A stretch of 64,000 nucleotides of DNA from Rhodobacterales bacterium 56_14_T64 (GTDB lineage: Bacteria > Pseudomonadota > Alphaproteobacteria > Rhodobacterales > Rhodobacteraceae). The first letter of the stretch is position 1. Each line of letters opens with the position of its first letter. Both the position numbers and the translations under genes were made by a program. The notes beneath the pieces were generated by a model that saw only the letters and a list, made by a program, of their open reading frames with translations, was not told the origin of the DNA and ran no database searches. The stretch is taken from assembly GCA_002162795.1 (NCBI GenBank), contig MAAY01000079.1, forward strand, positions 1 through 64,000. Direction: 5' to 3'. This document shows, piece after piece, positions 20,777-31,125 of this stretch.

Positions 20777-21654
20777 TACATCTTACCCTTCAAGAACCGT
20801 GCAGTGACGCCCTGGGGCAATAAGCGCAACAAGATGACTGCCGCGATCAGCAGCGCTACCTCTCCCATTACCGGTGAAACCGCGAAGGTGAATATCTGGT
20901 TCACCAGTCCGAACAATCCAGCGCTGCTCATTAGTCCGGCAATCAGCGATGGACCGCCTGCAATCACGGTGATGAACGCTTTGGCGATATAAGCCCCGCC
21001 CGACGTTGGCACCAACCCAACCAGCGGTGCCAGAACCGCGCCCGCCAACCCTGACAAGGCAGAACCTGCAAAAAAGGTCGCCATATAGATTTTGTCAGGG
21101 CTGTAACCAAGGGCTGCTGCCATCTCAGGGTTTTGCATGGCACCACGCGCCACCAGCCCGAATCGTGTGCCTTTCAGCACAGCGTACATGGCGACCAGCA
21201 AGACGATGGACACCAGAATGATAAAGAAATTATAGCCGTTGATCTGGTACCCGCCTACCGTGAACCCAGGGATCGGCGTGGATATTCCGGTAGTGGTATT
21301 GCCAAAGATCATTGTCGCTAGCCCGATGAACAACAGGCTCAGCCCCCACGTGGCCAGCATTGTATCAACCAGCCGCCCATAGAGATGTCGGATCACCAGC
21401 CGTTCAACAACCAGCCCAATCAACCCCACCACAAGAGGCGCGACGATCAGCATCGCTACAAAAATATTCACGCCATAGTTTACCGCCGTAATAGTGGCGT
21501 ATCCGCCCATCATCATGAATTCTCCATGGGCTAGATTGATCACTTTCATCATGCCAAATACGATGGCCAATCCGGCACTGATCAGCACCAGAGAGGCGAC
21601 CGCATAGACAACTTCAACGGATATGACGGCGACGTAATCCATGGGGCTTGGCAA
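20776..21654 (-). CDS. ABC transporter permease (LivH/UrtB type)
   Basis: SAGLAIVFGMMKVINLAHGEFMMMGGYATITAV; adjacent to the LivM-type permease. Confidence 0.88.
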   Translation of the reverse strand: MPSPMDYVAVISVEVVYAVASLVLISAGLAIVFGMMKVINLAHGEFMMMGGYATITAVNYGVNIFVAMLIVAPLVVGLIGLVVERLVIRHLYGRLVDTMLATWGLSLLFIGLATMIFGNTTTGISTPIPGFTVGGYQINGYNFFIILVSIVLLVAMYAVLKGTRFGLVARGAMQNPEMAAALGYSPDKIYMATFFAGSALSGLAGAVLAPLVGLVPTSGGAYIAKAFITVIAGGPSLIAGLMSSAGLFGLVNQIFTFAVSPVMGEVALLIAAVILLRLLPQGVTARFLKGKM

Positions 21655-21692
21655 TCCTAAGTCAGTTCAGCCGACCAAAAAGTCGGAGAAAG

Positions 21693-21720
21693 CCCCGAGG
21701 CAACAATCGTTGCCTCGGGA
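21693..21720. terminator. hairpin CCCGAGGCAAC-aatc-GTTGCCTCGGG between binding-protein and permease genes
   Basis: Long perfect inverted repeat in the intergenic gap. Confidence 0.6.
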
Positions 21721-21735
21721 CCATGTTCAGGGAAA

Positions 21736-22956
21736 TCAGATTTGGATTTCGTACTGGGTGTTGTCGTCCGGGTTTGCCTGCAGATCACACACTGCTTGCG
21801 TGTCAATCGGTGGCCGCTGCGGCAATGTCTCCAGCACTTTCATACCCTGGTTTTCAAACTCCATGATATGCACGTCCATCGTTGCGTGGTGGGTCTTTGG
21901 GTCAACGGTGATCTTGCCGCCGGGGCCCTCGATCGACAGTCCAGTTTCCAGCGCTGCAATCACTTCATCGCGGTTGACGGATCCGGCTTGGCGAGCCGCC
22001 TCGGCCCACATCATCACGCCCTGATAGTTCGATACCGCGATTTCGTGGAAGTTGGTGTCGTCGCCATAAGCATCCGCCCACTTTTTCTTGAACGCCGCGT
22101 TGGCAGGAGTGTCCAGTTCCTGGCTGTAGTTATAGGCAACCATGATGCCGTTGCCTTCTTCTGCTGTCAGCACCTTATGTTCGTTGCCCACACCCAATGT
22201 AGTCGAGGCCAGCGGGATTTTGTCTTTCATGCCAGCAGCGGCCCATTGGCGGAAAAACGACAAATGCGCTCCACCAACCAGTGGGGCAACGACCAGATCC
22301 GGTGCCGCCTTTTGGATTTTGGCGATGGTGGACCCAAAATCGGCAACATCCAGCGGAAAGAAATCCAAGCCCACAGTTTCGCCGCCATTGTCGGCCACGT
22401 ATTTCCGTATCCAGTTCGCGGTGATCTGCCCGTAATTGTAATCAGCGGCTAAAATATACACTTTCTTGCCGGACCGCCCCATTGCATGAGGGACCAACGC
22501 TTCGACTTGCTGGGCCGGGGTGACGCCGTTAATAAAGATGTTGCGGTCACAAACGCCGCCTTCGTACAGCACATTATAGAAATAGAGCGTTTTGGATTTG
22601 CGCATGGTTTGCCGGATAGCCTCGCGCGAGGCTGACAGAATGCCGCCATGCACCACATCGACCTTGTCCTGGCGCACCAATTTCTGACCGTATTGCGAAT
22701 ACAGCGCCATGTCCGATTGTGTATCATATGCGGAAATGTCGATCATTTGACCATTCAACCCGCCGTTGGCGTTGATTTCAGATACTGCCAGTCGCATCGC
22801 CATATCCATCGGCTTGCCATAGGCGTCAAATATTCCCGAGGTATCCAATACCGAACCCAGCTTGATCTTGCTGGCCGCCAATGTGCTGGTTGGCAGGGCC
22901 GCAAACGCCGCCATCGCCGCTGATGACGCCAGAAAACTACGTCTGTTCGAGGTCAT
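21736..22956 (-). CDS. ABC transporter substrate-binding protein (UrtA / amide-binding type)
   Basis: Tat/Sec-like N-terminus MTSNRRSFLASSAAMAAFAALPTSTLAA; IKLGSVLDTSGIFDAYGKPMDMAMRLAVSEINANGGLNGQ. Confidence 0.87.
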   Translation of the reverse strand: MTSNRRSFLASSAAMAAFAALPTSTLAASKIKLGSVLDTSGIFDAYGKPMDMAMRLAVSEINANGGLNGQMIDISAYDTQSDMALYSQYGQKLVRQDKVDVVHGGILSASREAIRQTMRKSKTLYFYNVLYEGGVCDRNIFINGVTPAQQVEALVPHAMGRSGKKVYILAADYNYGQITANWIRKYVADNGGETVGLDFFPLDVADFGSTIAKIQKAAPDLVVAPLVGGAHLSFFRQWAAAGMKDKIPLASTTLGVGNEHKVLTAEEGNGIMVAYNYSQELDTPANAAFKKKWADAYGDDTNFHEIAVSNYQGVMMWAEAARQAGSVNRDEVIAALETGLSIEGPGGKITVDPKTHHATMDVHIMEFENQGMKVLETLPQRPPIDTQAVCDLQANPDDNTQYEIQI

Positions 22957-24548
22957 TTTGTCTCTCCCGTTGATTTTGTCGTGTTGTCGGATTTTTCTTT
23001 GATGCGATTGGCATAGTCGGCGGTGCGTCCGGCCAGATTGGCGTCAAAATCCAGCCCGATTTCGGCCCCCATCTGCTTCATCGCCGGCAGGCGCACGGCC
23101 ATGCCCAGGATCTGATCCATTGCGGCGCCAAAGGCCCCGTCGATGCCGTCTGTTGCGCCCTGACCAGTGCCCAGACCACCAATCTGGTTGATCCGAATCG
23201 AGTCGATTTTTTCGACCGGCTTCATCATCTGGGTCATGATTTCCGGCAGACGATCCAGCTTGTGCTGCTCCAGCTTCATGGCAATGACCGCGTCGCTCAG
23301 CCCGTTTTCTGCGGCAATCAGCGCCACCCGTCCCTGTGCCTCGGCCTCAACGCGCAGTTTTTCGGCTTTCGCAGCGGCCTGCGCCGTCACTAAGCGGCTC
23401 TCGGCCTCTTGCGAGATTCGGGCGGCATCGACCGAATTTTCTTTCTGCACCTTCAACAGAGAGATTTCCTGTTCGCGGGTGGCAGCTGCCCGCTCCTTTT
23501 GAGTTTGCACGGCTTCAGCGGCCACAATAACCTTGGAACGCGCCTGTTCCTCGGCGACTTTGGCATCCGATTCAGCCACACGCTTTTGCGACAGGCGCAT
23601 CGAGTTGAGGATCTTCTCTTCCTCGATCTCCAGGATCGCAGCCATTTCCAATTTACGCAGCGATTCATCATGGGAAATTTTCAACGCCTGCAGTTCGCGA
23701 ATCTTTTCCAGCTCCGCCGCCTCGGCCATCCGAGCCGCATTGGCCTTTTTCTCCACCGAAAGCGCAGCAGCGTCGGCCTCAAGTCGGGCCAGATGTTCGC
23801 GTTGTGCGATTTCAGCTTCGCGTTCGGCACGCTCGATATCGAGGCGCCGTTGGGCCTGCGTCAACTGACTTTCGCGGATGGCAATATCGGCCTCAGCTTC
23901 GATACGAATACGCTCTTTGCGGTTCTCGGCCACAAGACTGGCCAGCTTGCGCATCCCTTCGGCGTTGAACGCATTGTTTTCGTCCAACGCGCTGAACGTT
24001 CCTTGATCCACCCGGATCAGTGATACGGAAACCAGTGATAGCCCGAGGCTTTCCAGATGCGGGCGGACATCATCGGCGACCAGTGCCGAAAACCCAGCTC
24101 TGTCTTTGTGAATCTCATCCAGACTTTGGGAGGCTGCTGCGTTTTGCATGGCATCGACGAACTTTCCGCTCAGCAGTTCGCTGACCGCTTCGCCATCACG
24201 GGCGATCCGCTGGCCCAGCGATTGGGCTGCCGTCGCAACACCGTCTTTGATCGGAGTGACGCGAAATTCGAATTCCATCTGCATGTCAGCGGGCAGCCGA
24301 TCACCCGTCAACAGCGGTTGAGTGCCGACGCGATCCATACGTGACACAATGGTGCCCATCATGATTTTCTGAATCTGATGCACAATCGGCAGAGAAATAC
24401 AGCCGCCATCCACGACGATCTTCTGACCACCAAACCCGGTCCGAACCAATGCGGTTTCTAGAGTGGCCTTGGCGTAAAACCGTTGCAGGAACCAAACGCA
24501 AACGGCCAGAAAAATGGCTAATGCCAAGATGGAAATCGTCCAGACCAC
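22953..24548 (-). CDS. flotillin-like / SPFH-domain membrane protein
   Basis: N-terminal TM segment, SPFH-like region, long Ala/Glu-rich coiled coil (EAEADIAIRESQLTQAQRRLDIERAEREAEIAQREHLARLEADA...) typical of flotillins. Confidence 0.78.
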   Translation of the reverse strand: MVWTISILALAIFLAVCVWFLQRFYAKATLETALVRTGFGGQKIVVDGGCISLPIVHQIQKIMMGTIVSRMDRVGTQPLLTGDRLPADMQMEFEFRVTPIKDGVATAAQSLGQRIARDGEAVSELLSGKFVDAMQNAAASQSLDEIHKDRAGFSALVADDVRPHLESLGLSLVSVSLIRVDQGTFSALDENNAFNAEGMRKLASLVAENRKERIRIEAEADIAIRESQLTQAQRRLDIERAEREAEIAQREHLARLEADAAALSVEKKANAARMAEAAELEKIRELQALKISHDESLRKLEMAAILEIEEEKILNSMRLSQKRVAESDAKVAEEQARSKVIVAAEAVQTQKERAAATREQEISLLKVQKENSVDAARISQEAESRLVTAQAAAKAEKLRVEAEAQGRVALIAAENGLSDAVIAMKLEQHKLDRLPEIMTQMMKPVEKIDSIRINQIGGLGTGQGATDGIDGAFGAAMDQILGMAVRLPAMKQMGAEIGLDFDANLAGRTADYANRIKEKSDNTTKSTGETK

Positions 24549-24689
24549 AGTACCCTCCCGTGTCGTGGCCGATGTCCTTGAACGGCACCTTATTCCACGA
24601 TCATTCGTTGAGTATCAGGGTAAGAGAGTTTTAATTTCCATTTCAAGTATTATGTTTTCCATTTGAAGGAAATCTTATAACGTCATGAA

Positions 24690-25856
24690 TTAGCTAAGCA
24701 ATTTTATGTCATCAAACAGAACGCCATTGGCTCTGGCCAGATAAATCGGCGCACCATTGTGAGTATTCGAGGCATACTTCGCCTGTCGAACACTCTTGTA
24801 TTCGATTGGGAAAGCGTTCGAAAATTGCCGTTCTCGCCAATCCGATTTCGGTTTGCCCATCAGGCTTGCCAGAAACTGCATGCCCTCATAAGTCGACTGG
24901 CCAATCGCATTCAGAACCGGTGCACGATCGCCGTGGAACCCGTGATATTTTTCCCGGAAAACTGCGTTCTCAGGTGTATTGACAGCGGAAAAATACGACG
25001 CCGAGGAAAACAAACGCTTAAGGTTTTCTGCACCACTTGCCAGCAAAGCGTTCTCTTCTAGAGCGCAGGACAGGCGGATCATGTTCCGGTCCAGCCCATA
25101 CGCACCGAACAGCCGGTTAAAATCCACCGCGTCCTGCCCAACCAAAGACATCAAGACCGCATCCGCCCCAGAGACTGCAATCGCTTCGATATGGGCGCTC
25201 AGATTACCAGCGCCAAACGGCAGGTATTGCTCATGAGCAAGATCTGCGCCCATCTCCTGCAGCCTGGTTTTTGCATAGCTGTTAGAGGCACGCGGCCATA
25301 CATAGTCATTTCCGATCAAAGCCCAGCTACGCAGTTTGAAACTGTGTTGAAGATATTCCATCGCCCGGCCAAGCTGAGCGGGAGGCGTGTCGCCGATTGT
25401 GTAAACACCGGGCGTACATTCACCACCCTCATACAGTGGTGTGTAGACATAAGGCACCCGACTGTTCACGATCTTGACAAGGCGTTGGCGGATTGCACTG
25501 ATGTGCATCCCAACAATCGCATCAATTGCACCCGTCTCGATCAATGAATTGACTAGTTCTTCGACAGGAGCCTGAGCTTCCAATGCAGAGTCGATCATGA
25601 TCATCTGAACCTGGCGGCCAGCAATACCCGAAGCCTGGTTCAGCTCGTTGACCGCGACTTGTGCGCTAGCAATGCAAGATGGGGCCCACAATCCAGCCGC
25701 CCCGCACAGGGGAATAAGCAAGGCAACACGAAACGCCTGCTGTTTACCCAACAGGAAATCATTGTCCCGAAATTCATTCAACGCCGCCGGATGGATTTTT
25801 TCATCCGACCACTTCGTCAGTTTGATATTCATGACCTTATCGCCCAGTCCTTTCAA
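24690..25856 (-). CDS. periplasmic-binding-fold protein, AmiC/UrtA-like
   Basis: FRVALLIPLCGAAGLWAPSCIASAQVAVNELNQASGIAGRQVQMIMIDS...; no obvious N-terminal signal peptide (MKGLGDKVMNIKLTKWSDEKIHP...). Confidence 0.75.
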   Translation of the reverse strand: MKGLGDKVMNIKLTKWSDEKIHPAALNEFRDNDFLLGKQQAFRVALLIPLCGAAGLWAPSCIASAQVAVNELNQASGIAGRQVQMIMIDSALEAQAPVEELVNSLIETGAIDAIVGMHISAIRQRLVKIVNSRVPYVYTPLYEGGECTPGVYTIGDTPPAQLGRAMEYLQHSFKLRSWALIGNDYVWPRASNSYAKTRLQEMGADLAHEQYLPFGAGNLSAHIEAIAVSGADAVLMSLVGQDAVDFNRLFGAYGLDRNMIRLSCALEENALLASGAENLKRLFSSASYFSAVNTPENAVFREKYHGFHGDRAPVLNAIGQSTYEGMQFLASLMGKPKSDWRERQFSNAFPIEYKSVRQAKYASNTHNGAPIYLARANGVLFDDIKLLS

Positions 25857-25933
25857 AAATGGACGCTACAGCAATTGATTTTACTTTCCTAGTAAACTAA
25901 TTTCACTCCAGCAAATCAGAAGCAGGTCATGCA

Positions 25934-26356
25934 ATGAGCGACTCACATCTTTCGATCGAAGGTTATCTTTCTTATACGTTGGCAGCTGCGCATCGGAACG
26001 TGCACCAAAGCTTGGGCATGAAACTGAAAGAGCTTGGTATCCAAGTGGAAGCCTGGCGCATTCTGGAAGTGCTGAGCGCGAAGGAAGATCACACAATGGG
26101 AGAGCTGGCCGAAGTTGTCCTGATGAATCCGCCGACACTAACAAAGCTGGTGGATAGAATGGTTTCGGACGGTCTGGTACATCGCCAGGTGTCACAGGCT
26201 GACCACCGGCGTGTGCAGCTGGCATTGACCAATCTGGGACGTGAGCAGGTTGAAAAGTTGCGCAAATTCGCGAATGCTCAGAATGATGAAATTTTGGAGA
26301 AACTGGGTCCGGCAAAGGCCCAGATATTGACCGAGGCATTGAGATCGCTTTGCTGA
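25934..26356 (+). CDS. MarR family transcriptional regulator
   Basis: ILEVLSAKEDHTMGELAEVVLMNPPTLTKLVDRMVSDGLVHRQVSQADHRRVQLALTNLGREQV. Confidence 0.88.
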   Translation: MSDSHLSIEGYLSYTLAAAHRNVHQSLGMKLKELGIQVEAWRILEVLSAKEDHTMGELAEVVLMNPPTLTKLVDRMVSDGLVHRQVSQADHRRVQLALTNLGREQVEKLRKFANAQNDEILEKLGPAKAQILTEALRSLC

Positions 26357-26834
26357 GCCCGGATTTCTTGTTCATCCTCACTATCCATGAAGTGGTTTGA
26401 ATCCACCGTTCTCCAAACGGTAAAGCGATATCTAAGCTGCATATGGATCATGCTCATGTTGAGTTGTTGGCTTTCGAACCCACCAATTCTTCAATCCCGT
26501 CAACTTTTGCTGGCGGTGGTTTAGTCATCGACAGTGACGATAAACCAGAAAAGTGCTGTCAGGTAGATGAAAATCAGTCTTTGAAAGGACAACAACACTG
26601 TCCGTTATTGCGCGCAAAATTGGCGCCGCTCGGCGATAGCGGCGGCGTAGTTGAGCTTGAAATTGGCGCGTGAATTCTACAGCTGGGCCCATTAACAATG
26701 CTAAGGTGTGCCCGCAACTTTTACAGCTTTGTGCATAGGTAAGTTCCTAGTGCACGCCCCATAATTCTATCTCGTTTAAGTTGATCAACTGTGGTTCCGT
26801 TACGCCAAAATTATTTGAGTAGGCGGACACATAT

Positions 26835-26970
26835 TGTTGGGTGAATTGCCACGCAAACCCGCTAATACAATGCGGATCTTCTCCTCGGCTGAATAGGTTT
26901 GCCGGGTCTTACGGCGGATGGATTCGACCAACTTGATAGCCGCAGCTTGGTTGGTTCCGGGTTTCAAGTC
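26835..26970 (-). pseudogene. IS3-family OrfA remnant
   Basis: Minus strand reads ...LKPGTNQAAAIKLVESIRRKTRQTYSAEEKIRIVLAGLRGNSPNN, similar to the OrfA at 30.2 kb (RATRKHYSSEVKIRIVLDGLRGKDS). Ends approximate. Confidence 0.65.
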
Positions 26971-27092
26971 CTCAAATCTGTCCCACAGGTGCTGACGCCA
27001 GACAGCAATAACCCACTATGAGACCTTGCCAAGTGCCTTTAGTTCCGCCTTTTTGTTCCAGAGTGCTCTCTTCATATGGAATGGAATAAAAG

Positions 27093-27890
27093 ATGACGAC
27101 CGAGACCAAGCGCATGCAACTTCCGGGACTAAAGGGGTCGCGCGTTGCTATCACGGCTGGTGGCGGGGGGATCGGTCTCGCCATTGCGCGTGAACTAAAA
27201 GGGCAGGGCGCCCGCCTCGCCATTTGTGATGTCGACGCGTCAGCTCTGGAGCGAGCTTCAAAAGAGCTCGGCGCAGAAGTTGCACGCCTTGCGGATGTGT
27301 CCAATGTGGCCCAGGTGGCGGGTTTTTTCGCGGAAATTGAAGCAACAATGGGCGGGTTGGACACGCTAGTAAACAATGCTGGTATCGCTGGTCCGACTGG
27401 CGGTGTGGAAGACATCGCACCCGACGACTGGGCGCATTGTATTGACGTCTCCCTGACCGGTCAATTTCTGTGCGCCCACTATGCAGTTCCGATGCTGAAG
27501 GATGCCGGGGGCGGAAGTATTGTCTGCATGTCTTCTGCCGCAGGGCGTTTTGGATATGCATTCCGAACGCCCTATGCTGCGGCGAAATGGGGGGTGATCG
27601 GACTGACTCAAAGTCTCGCGAAAGAACTGGGCCCGGCGAACATACGGGTCAACGCCATTCTGCCCGGCATCATTGAGGGGCCGCGCATCGATGGTGTGAT
27701 TGCCGACCGCGCGAAGCAGACCGGTGTCAGTCCCGATGAAATGAAAGAAGACTATATCAATCGCATTTCTTTGCGGCGCATGACCCCGCCAGAAGATGTG
27801 GCGGACATGGTGGCTTTTCTGATTTCGGATGCTGGGCGCAACCTTTCTGGGCAATCTTTTCCGGTTGATGGTAATGTAGAGGCCCTTTGA
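27093..27890 (+). CDS. SDR family oxidoreductase
   Basis: VAITAGGGGIGLAIARELKGQGARLAICDVD; TPYAAAKWGVIGLT; RNLSGQSFPVDG. Confidence 0.9.
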   Translation: MTTETKRMQLPGLKGSRVAITAGGGGIGLAIARELKGQGARLAICDVDASALERASKELGAEVARLADVSNVAQVAGFFAEIEATMGGLDTLVNNAGIAGPTGGVEDIAPDDWAHCIDVSLTGQFLCAHYAVPMLKDAGGGSIVCMSSAAGRFGYAFRTPYAAAKWGVIGLTQSLAKELGPANIRVNAILPGIIEGPRIDGVIADRAKQTGVSPDEMKEDYINRISLRRMTPPEDVADMVAFLISDAGRNLSGQSFPVDGNVEAL

Positions 27891-28006
27891 AAATCACTGC
27901 ATTTGCCCTTCACCGGGCAGAGTAAATTGTGCGGAATTTGACTGGCGCCAACGAGATCACCTGGACGAAGAACAAGCCTTGCACAGAAGATCAAAAGGAG
28001 ACTGAA

Positions 28007-28939
28007 ATGAGCGGACCCGACAAAGTGATAATTACCTGCGCCGTGACTGGGGCGATCCACACGCCCACAATGACGCCGCATCTACCCATCACGGCCGACG
28101 AGATAGCCGAAAGTGCGATCGCCGCTGCCGAGGCGGGTGCCGCGATCCTACATCTTCACGCGCGAGACCCTGAGACCGGTAAACCAGACCAGTCACCCGA
28201 GGCGTTTTCTGGGTTTCTGCCACGGATTAAGCAGGCGACCAATGCGGTGGTCAACATCACAACTGGCGGATCGCCATATATGACTGTGGCGGAACGTGCG
28301 AAACCGGCCGGGCAGTGGCAGCCAGAAGTCGCATCGCTTAACATGGGGTCAATGAACTTTGGCTTCTTCCCTCTTTTGGGAAAGTACACGGACTTCAAAT
28401 TCGAATGGGAACGTGAGCATCTGGAAGGATCCCGCGATCTGGTGTTCCGAAACTCGTTCAAAGATATCGAGTACGTACTTGAAACCTGCTACGGTAATGG
28501 CACCCGTTTTGAGTTCGAGTGCTACGACATTTCGCATCTCTATAACCTCGCGCATTTTGCGGAACGCGGCCTGGTAAAACCACCTTTCTTTGTGCAGTCG
28601 GTTTTTGGTCTGCTGGGTGGGATCGGCACCCACCCCGAGGACGTCATGCACATGAAGCGTACAGCTGACCGATTGTTCGGCAAGGATTACCGTTGGTCGG
28701 TGCTTGGCGCAGGGGCCAGCCAGTTCCGGATTGCCACGCAGGCGGTTGCCATGGGCGCGAATATCCGGGTCGGGCTAGAGGACAGTATCTGGATCGCACG
28801 TGGCAAACTCGCTGAAACAAACGCCCAGCAGGTGACCAAGGCGCGCGCCATTATTGAGGGGCTGGGCCTGGAGATTGCGACACCCGACGAGGCGCGTGAG
28901 ATGTTGTCGCTAAAGGGAGGCGACCGGGTGAATTTCTGA
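28007..28939 (+). CDS. BKACE family protein (beta-keto acid cleavage enzyme, DUF849)
   Basis: KVIITCAVTGAIHTPTMTPHLPITADEIAESAIAAAEAGAAILHLHARDPETGKPDQ; VGLEDSIWIARGKLAETNAQQV. Start set at ATG 28007. Confidence 0.9.
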   Translation: MSGPDKVIITCAVTGAIHTPTMTPHLPITADEIAESAIAAAEAGAAILHLHARDPETGKPDQSPEAFSGFLPRIKQATNAVVNITTGGSPYMTVAERAKPAGQWQPEVASLNMGSMNFGFFPLLGKYTDFKFEWEREHLEGSRDLVFRNSFKDIEYVLETCYGNGTRFEFECYDISHLYNLAHFAERGLVKPPFFVQSVFGLLGGIGTHPEDVMHMKRTADRLFGKDYRWSVLGAGASQFRIATQAVAMGANIRVGLEDSIWIARGKLAETNAQQVTKARAIIEGLGLEIATPDEAREMLSLKGGDRVNF

Positions 28940-29693
28940 GGGGCCAAAAGGGCGGAAACACTCATGGACAGGCTGGCACAGTAGACCGAGGTCGGGTTTG
29001 ATGCCGGAAAAGGTCAGGATCAAGAGGCGAAAGCGATGGTCTGGTAGAAGGCAGAGTTATTCGAGAAGGGGAAATCCTGTTTGGCTTTGATCCTGCAGAG
29101 CGGATCGAGGCAGGTGTGACCTTTATCGGCCAAATCCGGTCAAACTGATCGCGGGAAAGCAGTCCGCTCAATATTGCCCGGAGGCGGTAATGCCCGCATC
29201 GAACTGGCGCCAGGCTGTTCGGCAGGGCTTCAAGAATGGGCATCTTGCGGCCCATTTGGGGGCTTTACTGGATGGATCGTGGACGGCGCGATCTGATTGT
29301 TCCATCCCACAGGCACTCGCCGGAAGCGCGCGGTTTGTTTGCGCTGCGCTCTTCGGGGGCGTTGTCGCCAGGTGTCGCCGTCGGAACGCACTGCCTCCAG
29401 CCGTTGACTGACTCGTTCCTCCACCTCGTTGCCAAACATCTCCATCAGGGCCCTAGTGGCCATGCCAATGTCATTCTAAACCAGAAGCCGCGCGATTGAT
29501 CGGAACTCGAATTCGTGGAGCTGCCCTTCTGGCGGACTCGCTTACGACCCGCAGACGCCGATACTGTGACGGTTCCCATCAATTGTCTTGTTCAGTTTAT
29601 GAATGACAGAGATCGGACCGAAAACACAAGTGAGTAGCCTTTCTGAAAAAAAGTATAAATTTGGACAGGGAGTGCCTTATCTCGTGACGCTAA

Positions 29694-30074
29694 ATGGTCG
29701 TCGGTACAATTGCCAAAGCAATCTACGGTGCAGCACATCGCATCCATTTCCCGGAAGACGGAGAGATTATAACCAATGCCTTCTCAGGTTGCGAGCAGTT
29801 CGTGCAAGTTCCACTTGAGGCGCTTGGCTTCAAATTTGTGGCGATGGAACAGGTCGCGATTGCCAAACACGGCAGTGGCGTCGAAGCCGAAATCTCAATC
29901 ACATCAGAAGACGCTCTCCTGATCACCAGCTCTCGCTCAAAGCAAAGATACGCGGATCGGAATGCATCGGAGCACGAAGCCTATGTCAGAGTTTCGTTCG
30001 AGCTAAAATCTCTGGGAAACCTTCTGCAGCCCAAACTGACCAATCTGAACAAATTCGAAGTTCGCACTGTCTGA
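29694..30074 (+). CDS. hypothetical protein
   Basis: 126-aa ORF; sequence composition plausible, no family recognised. Confidence 0.35.
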   Translation: MVVGTIAKAIYGAAHRIHFPEDGEIITNAFSGCEQFVQVPLEALGFKFVAMEQVAIAKHGSGVEAEISITSEDALLITSSRSKQRYADRNASEHEAYVRVSFELKSLGNLLQPKLTNLNKFEVRTV

Positions 30075-30138
30075 CATCAGCACTTATGGGTCCAAATAGC
30101 CGTATTTGATAAGAGAGTGTTCTTGGCTCATCGTAACC

Positions 30139-30596
30139 ACTGAGGAGTTGAAGATGAGACAGGCCACTGGAACCCGCAAAAGCCCTGGCGAGGAGATTGT
30201 CAAAGATATCAAACGTGCAACGCGCAAACACTATTCATCTGAAGTGAAGATCAGGATCGTCCTGGATGGCTTGCGCGGCAAAGACAGCATAGCCGAGCTG
30301 TGTCGCCGAGAAGGCATCTATTACAAATGGTCGAAGGACTTCATGGAAGCTGGCAAACGCCGACTGGCTGGCGACACGGTCCGTGCCGCCACAACTGACG
30401 AAGTCAAAGATCTGCGCCGAGAGGCCCGTGACCTGAAGGAAGTCGTCGCGGAACAAACGCTTGAACTCCGTTTGCTCAAAAAAGGCATGACAGGCCTCTC
30501 TCGGGACATTGCAGCGCAATGCCCTGCCGGGCAGTGGATGGGGGCAACCTCAACCGCGGCATTTATGGTCGTTTAAAGAAGCTATTTCGCGCGTAG
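30139..30596 (+). pseudogene. IS3-family OrfA (second subtype) interrupted near its 3' end by a 41-bp hairpin element; OrfB absent
   Basis: MRQATGTRKSPGEEIVKDIKRATRKHYSSEVKIRIVLDGLRGKDSIAELCRREGIYYKWSKDFMEAGKRRLAGDTVRAATTDEVKDLRREARDLKEVVAEQTLELRLLKKGM... Confidence 0.8.
30496..30536 (+). repeat. short hairpin element copy A (41 bp)
   Basis: ctctctcGGGACATTGCAGCGCAATGCCCtgccgggcagtg; 5' CTCTC motif, central hairpin, 3' TGCCGGGCA tail. Confidence 0.85.
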
Positions 30597-31125
30597 AAAC
30601 CACGTGTTACGAGCAACGAATTCTCTTCGTCGTCGCATAAAATGCAGGTTTTGAATTTCTCAGATCCCCATGGCCGTTTTTGTACTATCCCAATTTTTCG
30701 GGTCAAATTTATTGCCCTCAAACTGTGACACCACGAGTGTGGAGATCAAGAATTTCAATCAGATATCTGTGGCGACGCCTCTGCTATTTAGGATGCCAGT
30801 AATGCGCGCGATGATGCCCGTAGCTTTGGAGCAATTTCTGCTCACCACAATTCAGTCTGGTGTCTTTTTTCTGGTATAAACTGTTTGGGTGGCGACTCAC
30901 CAAATTGCGCCTTTGAGCCCACTGTCAGGTATCACTTAAAAAATGCAAGCAAGGGCAACACGATTTAACGCAAATTGGAAGTGAAAATGGTGTTGCAGTC
31001 AGACATCTTGCAACCCAAGATTAGCTGGTATACTGCCGCATACAATGCACTTGGGCGCGGGTTAGACAGAGGTGTCTGAGCACCGGCGCTTGAACTTTCT
31101 TTAGTACCTAACCGTTGGAATCGTC

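Noticed and set aside
28960-29500. ORFs between the BKACE gene and the IS3 OrfA
   Set aside because: Several overlapping short frames without recognisable domain; probably degraded mobile or intergenic DNA.
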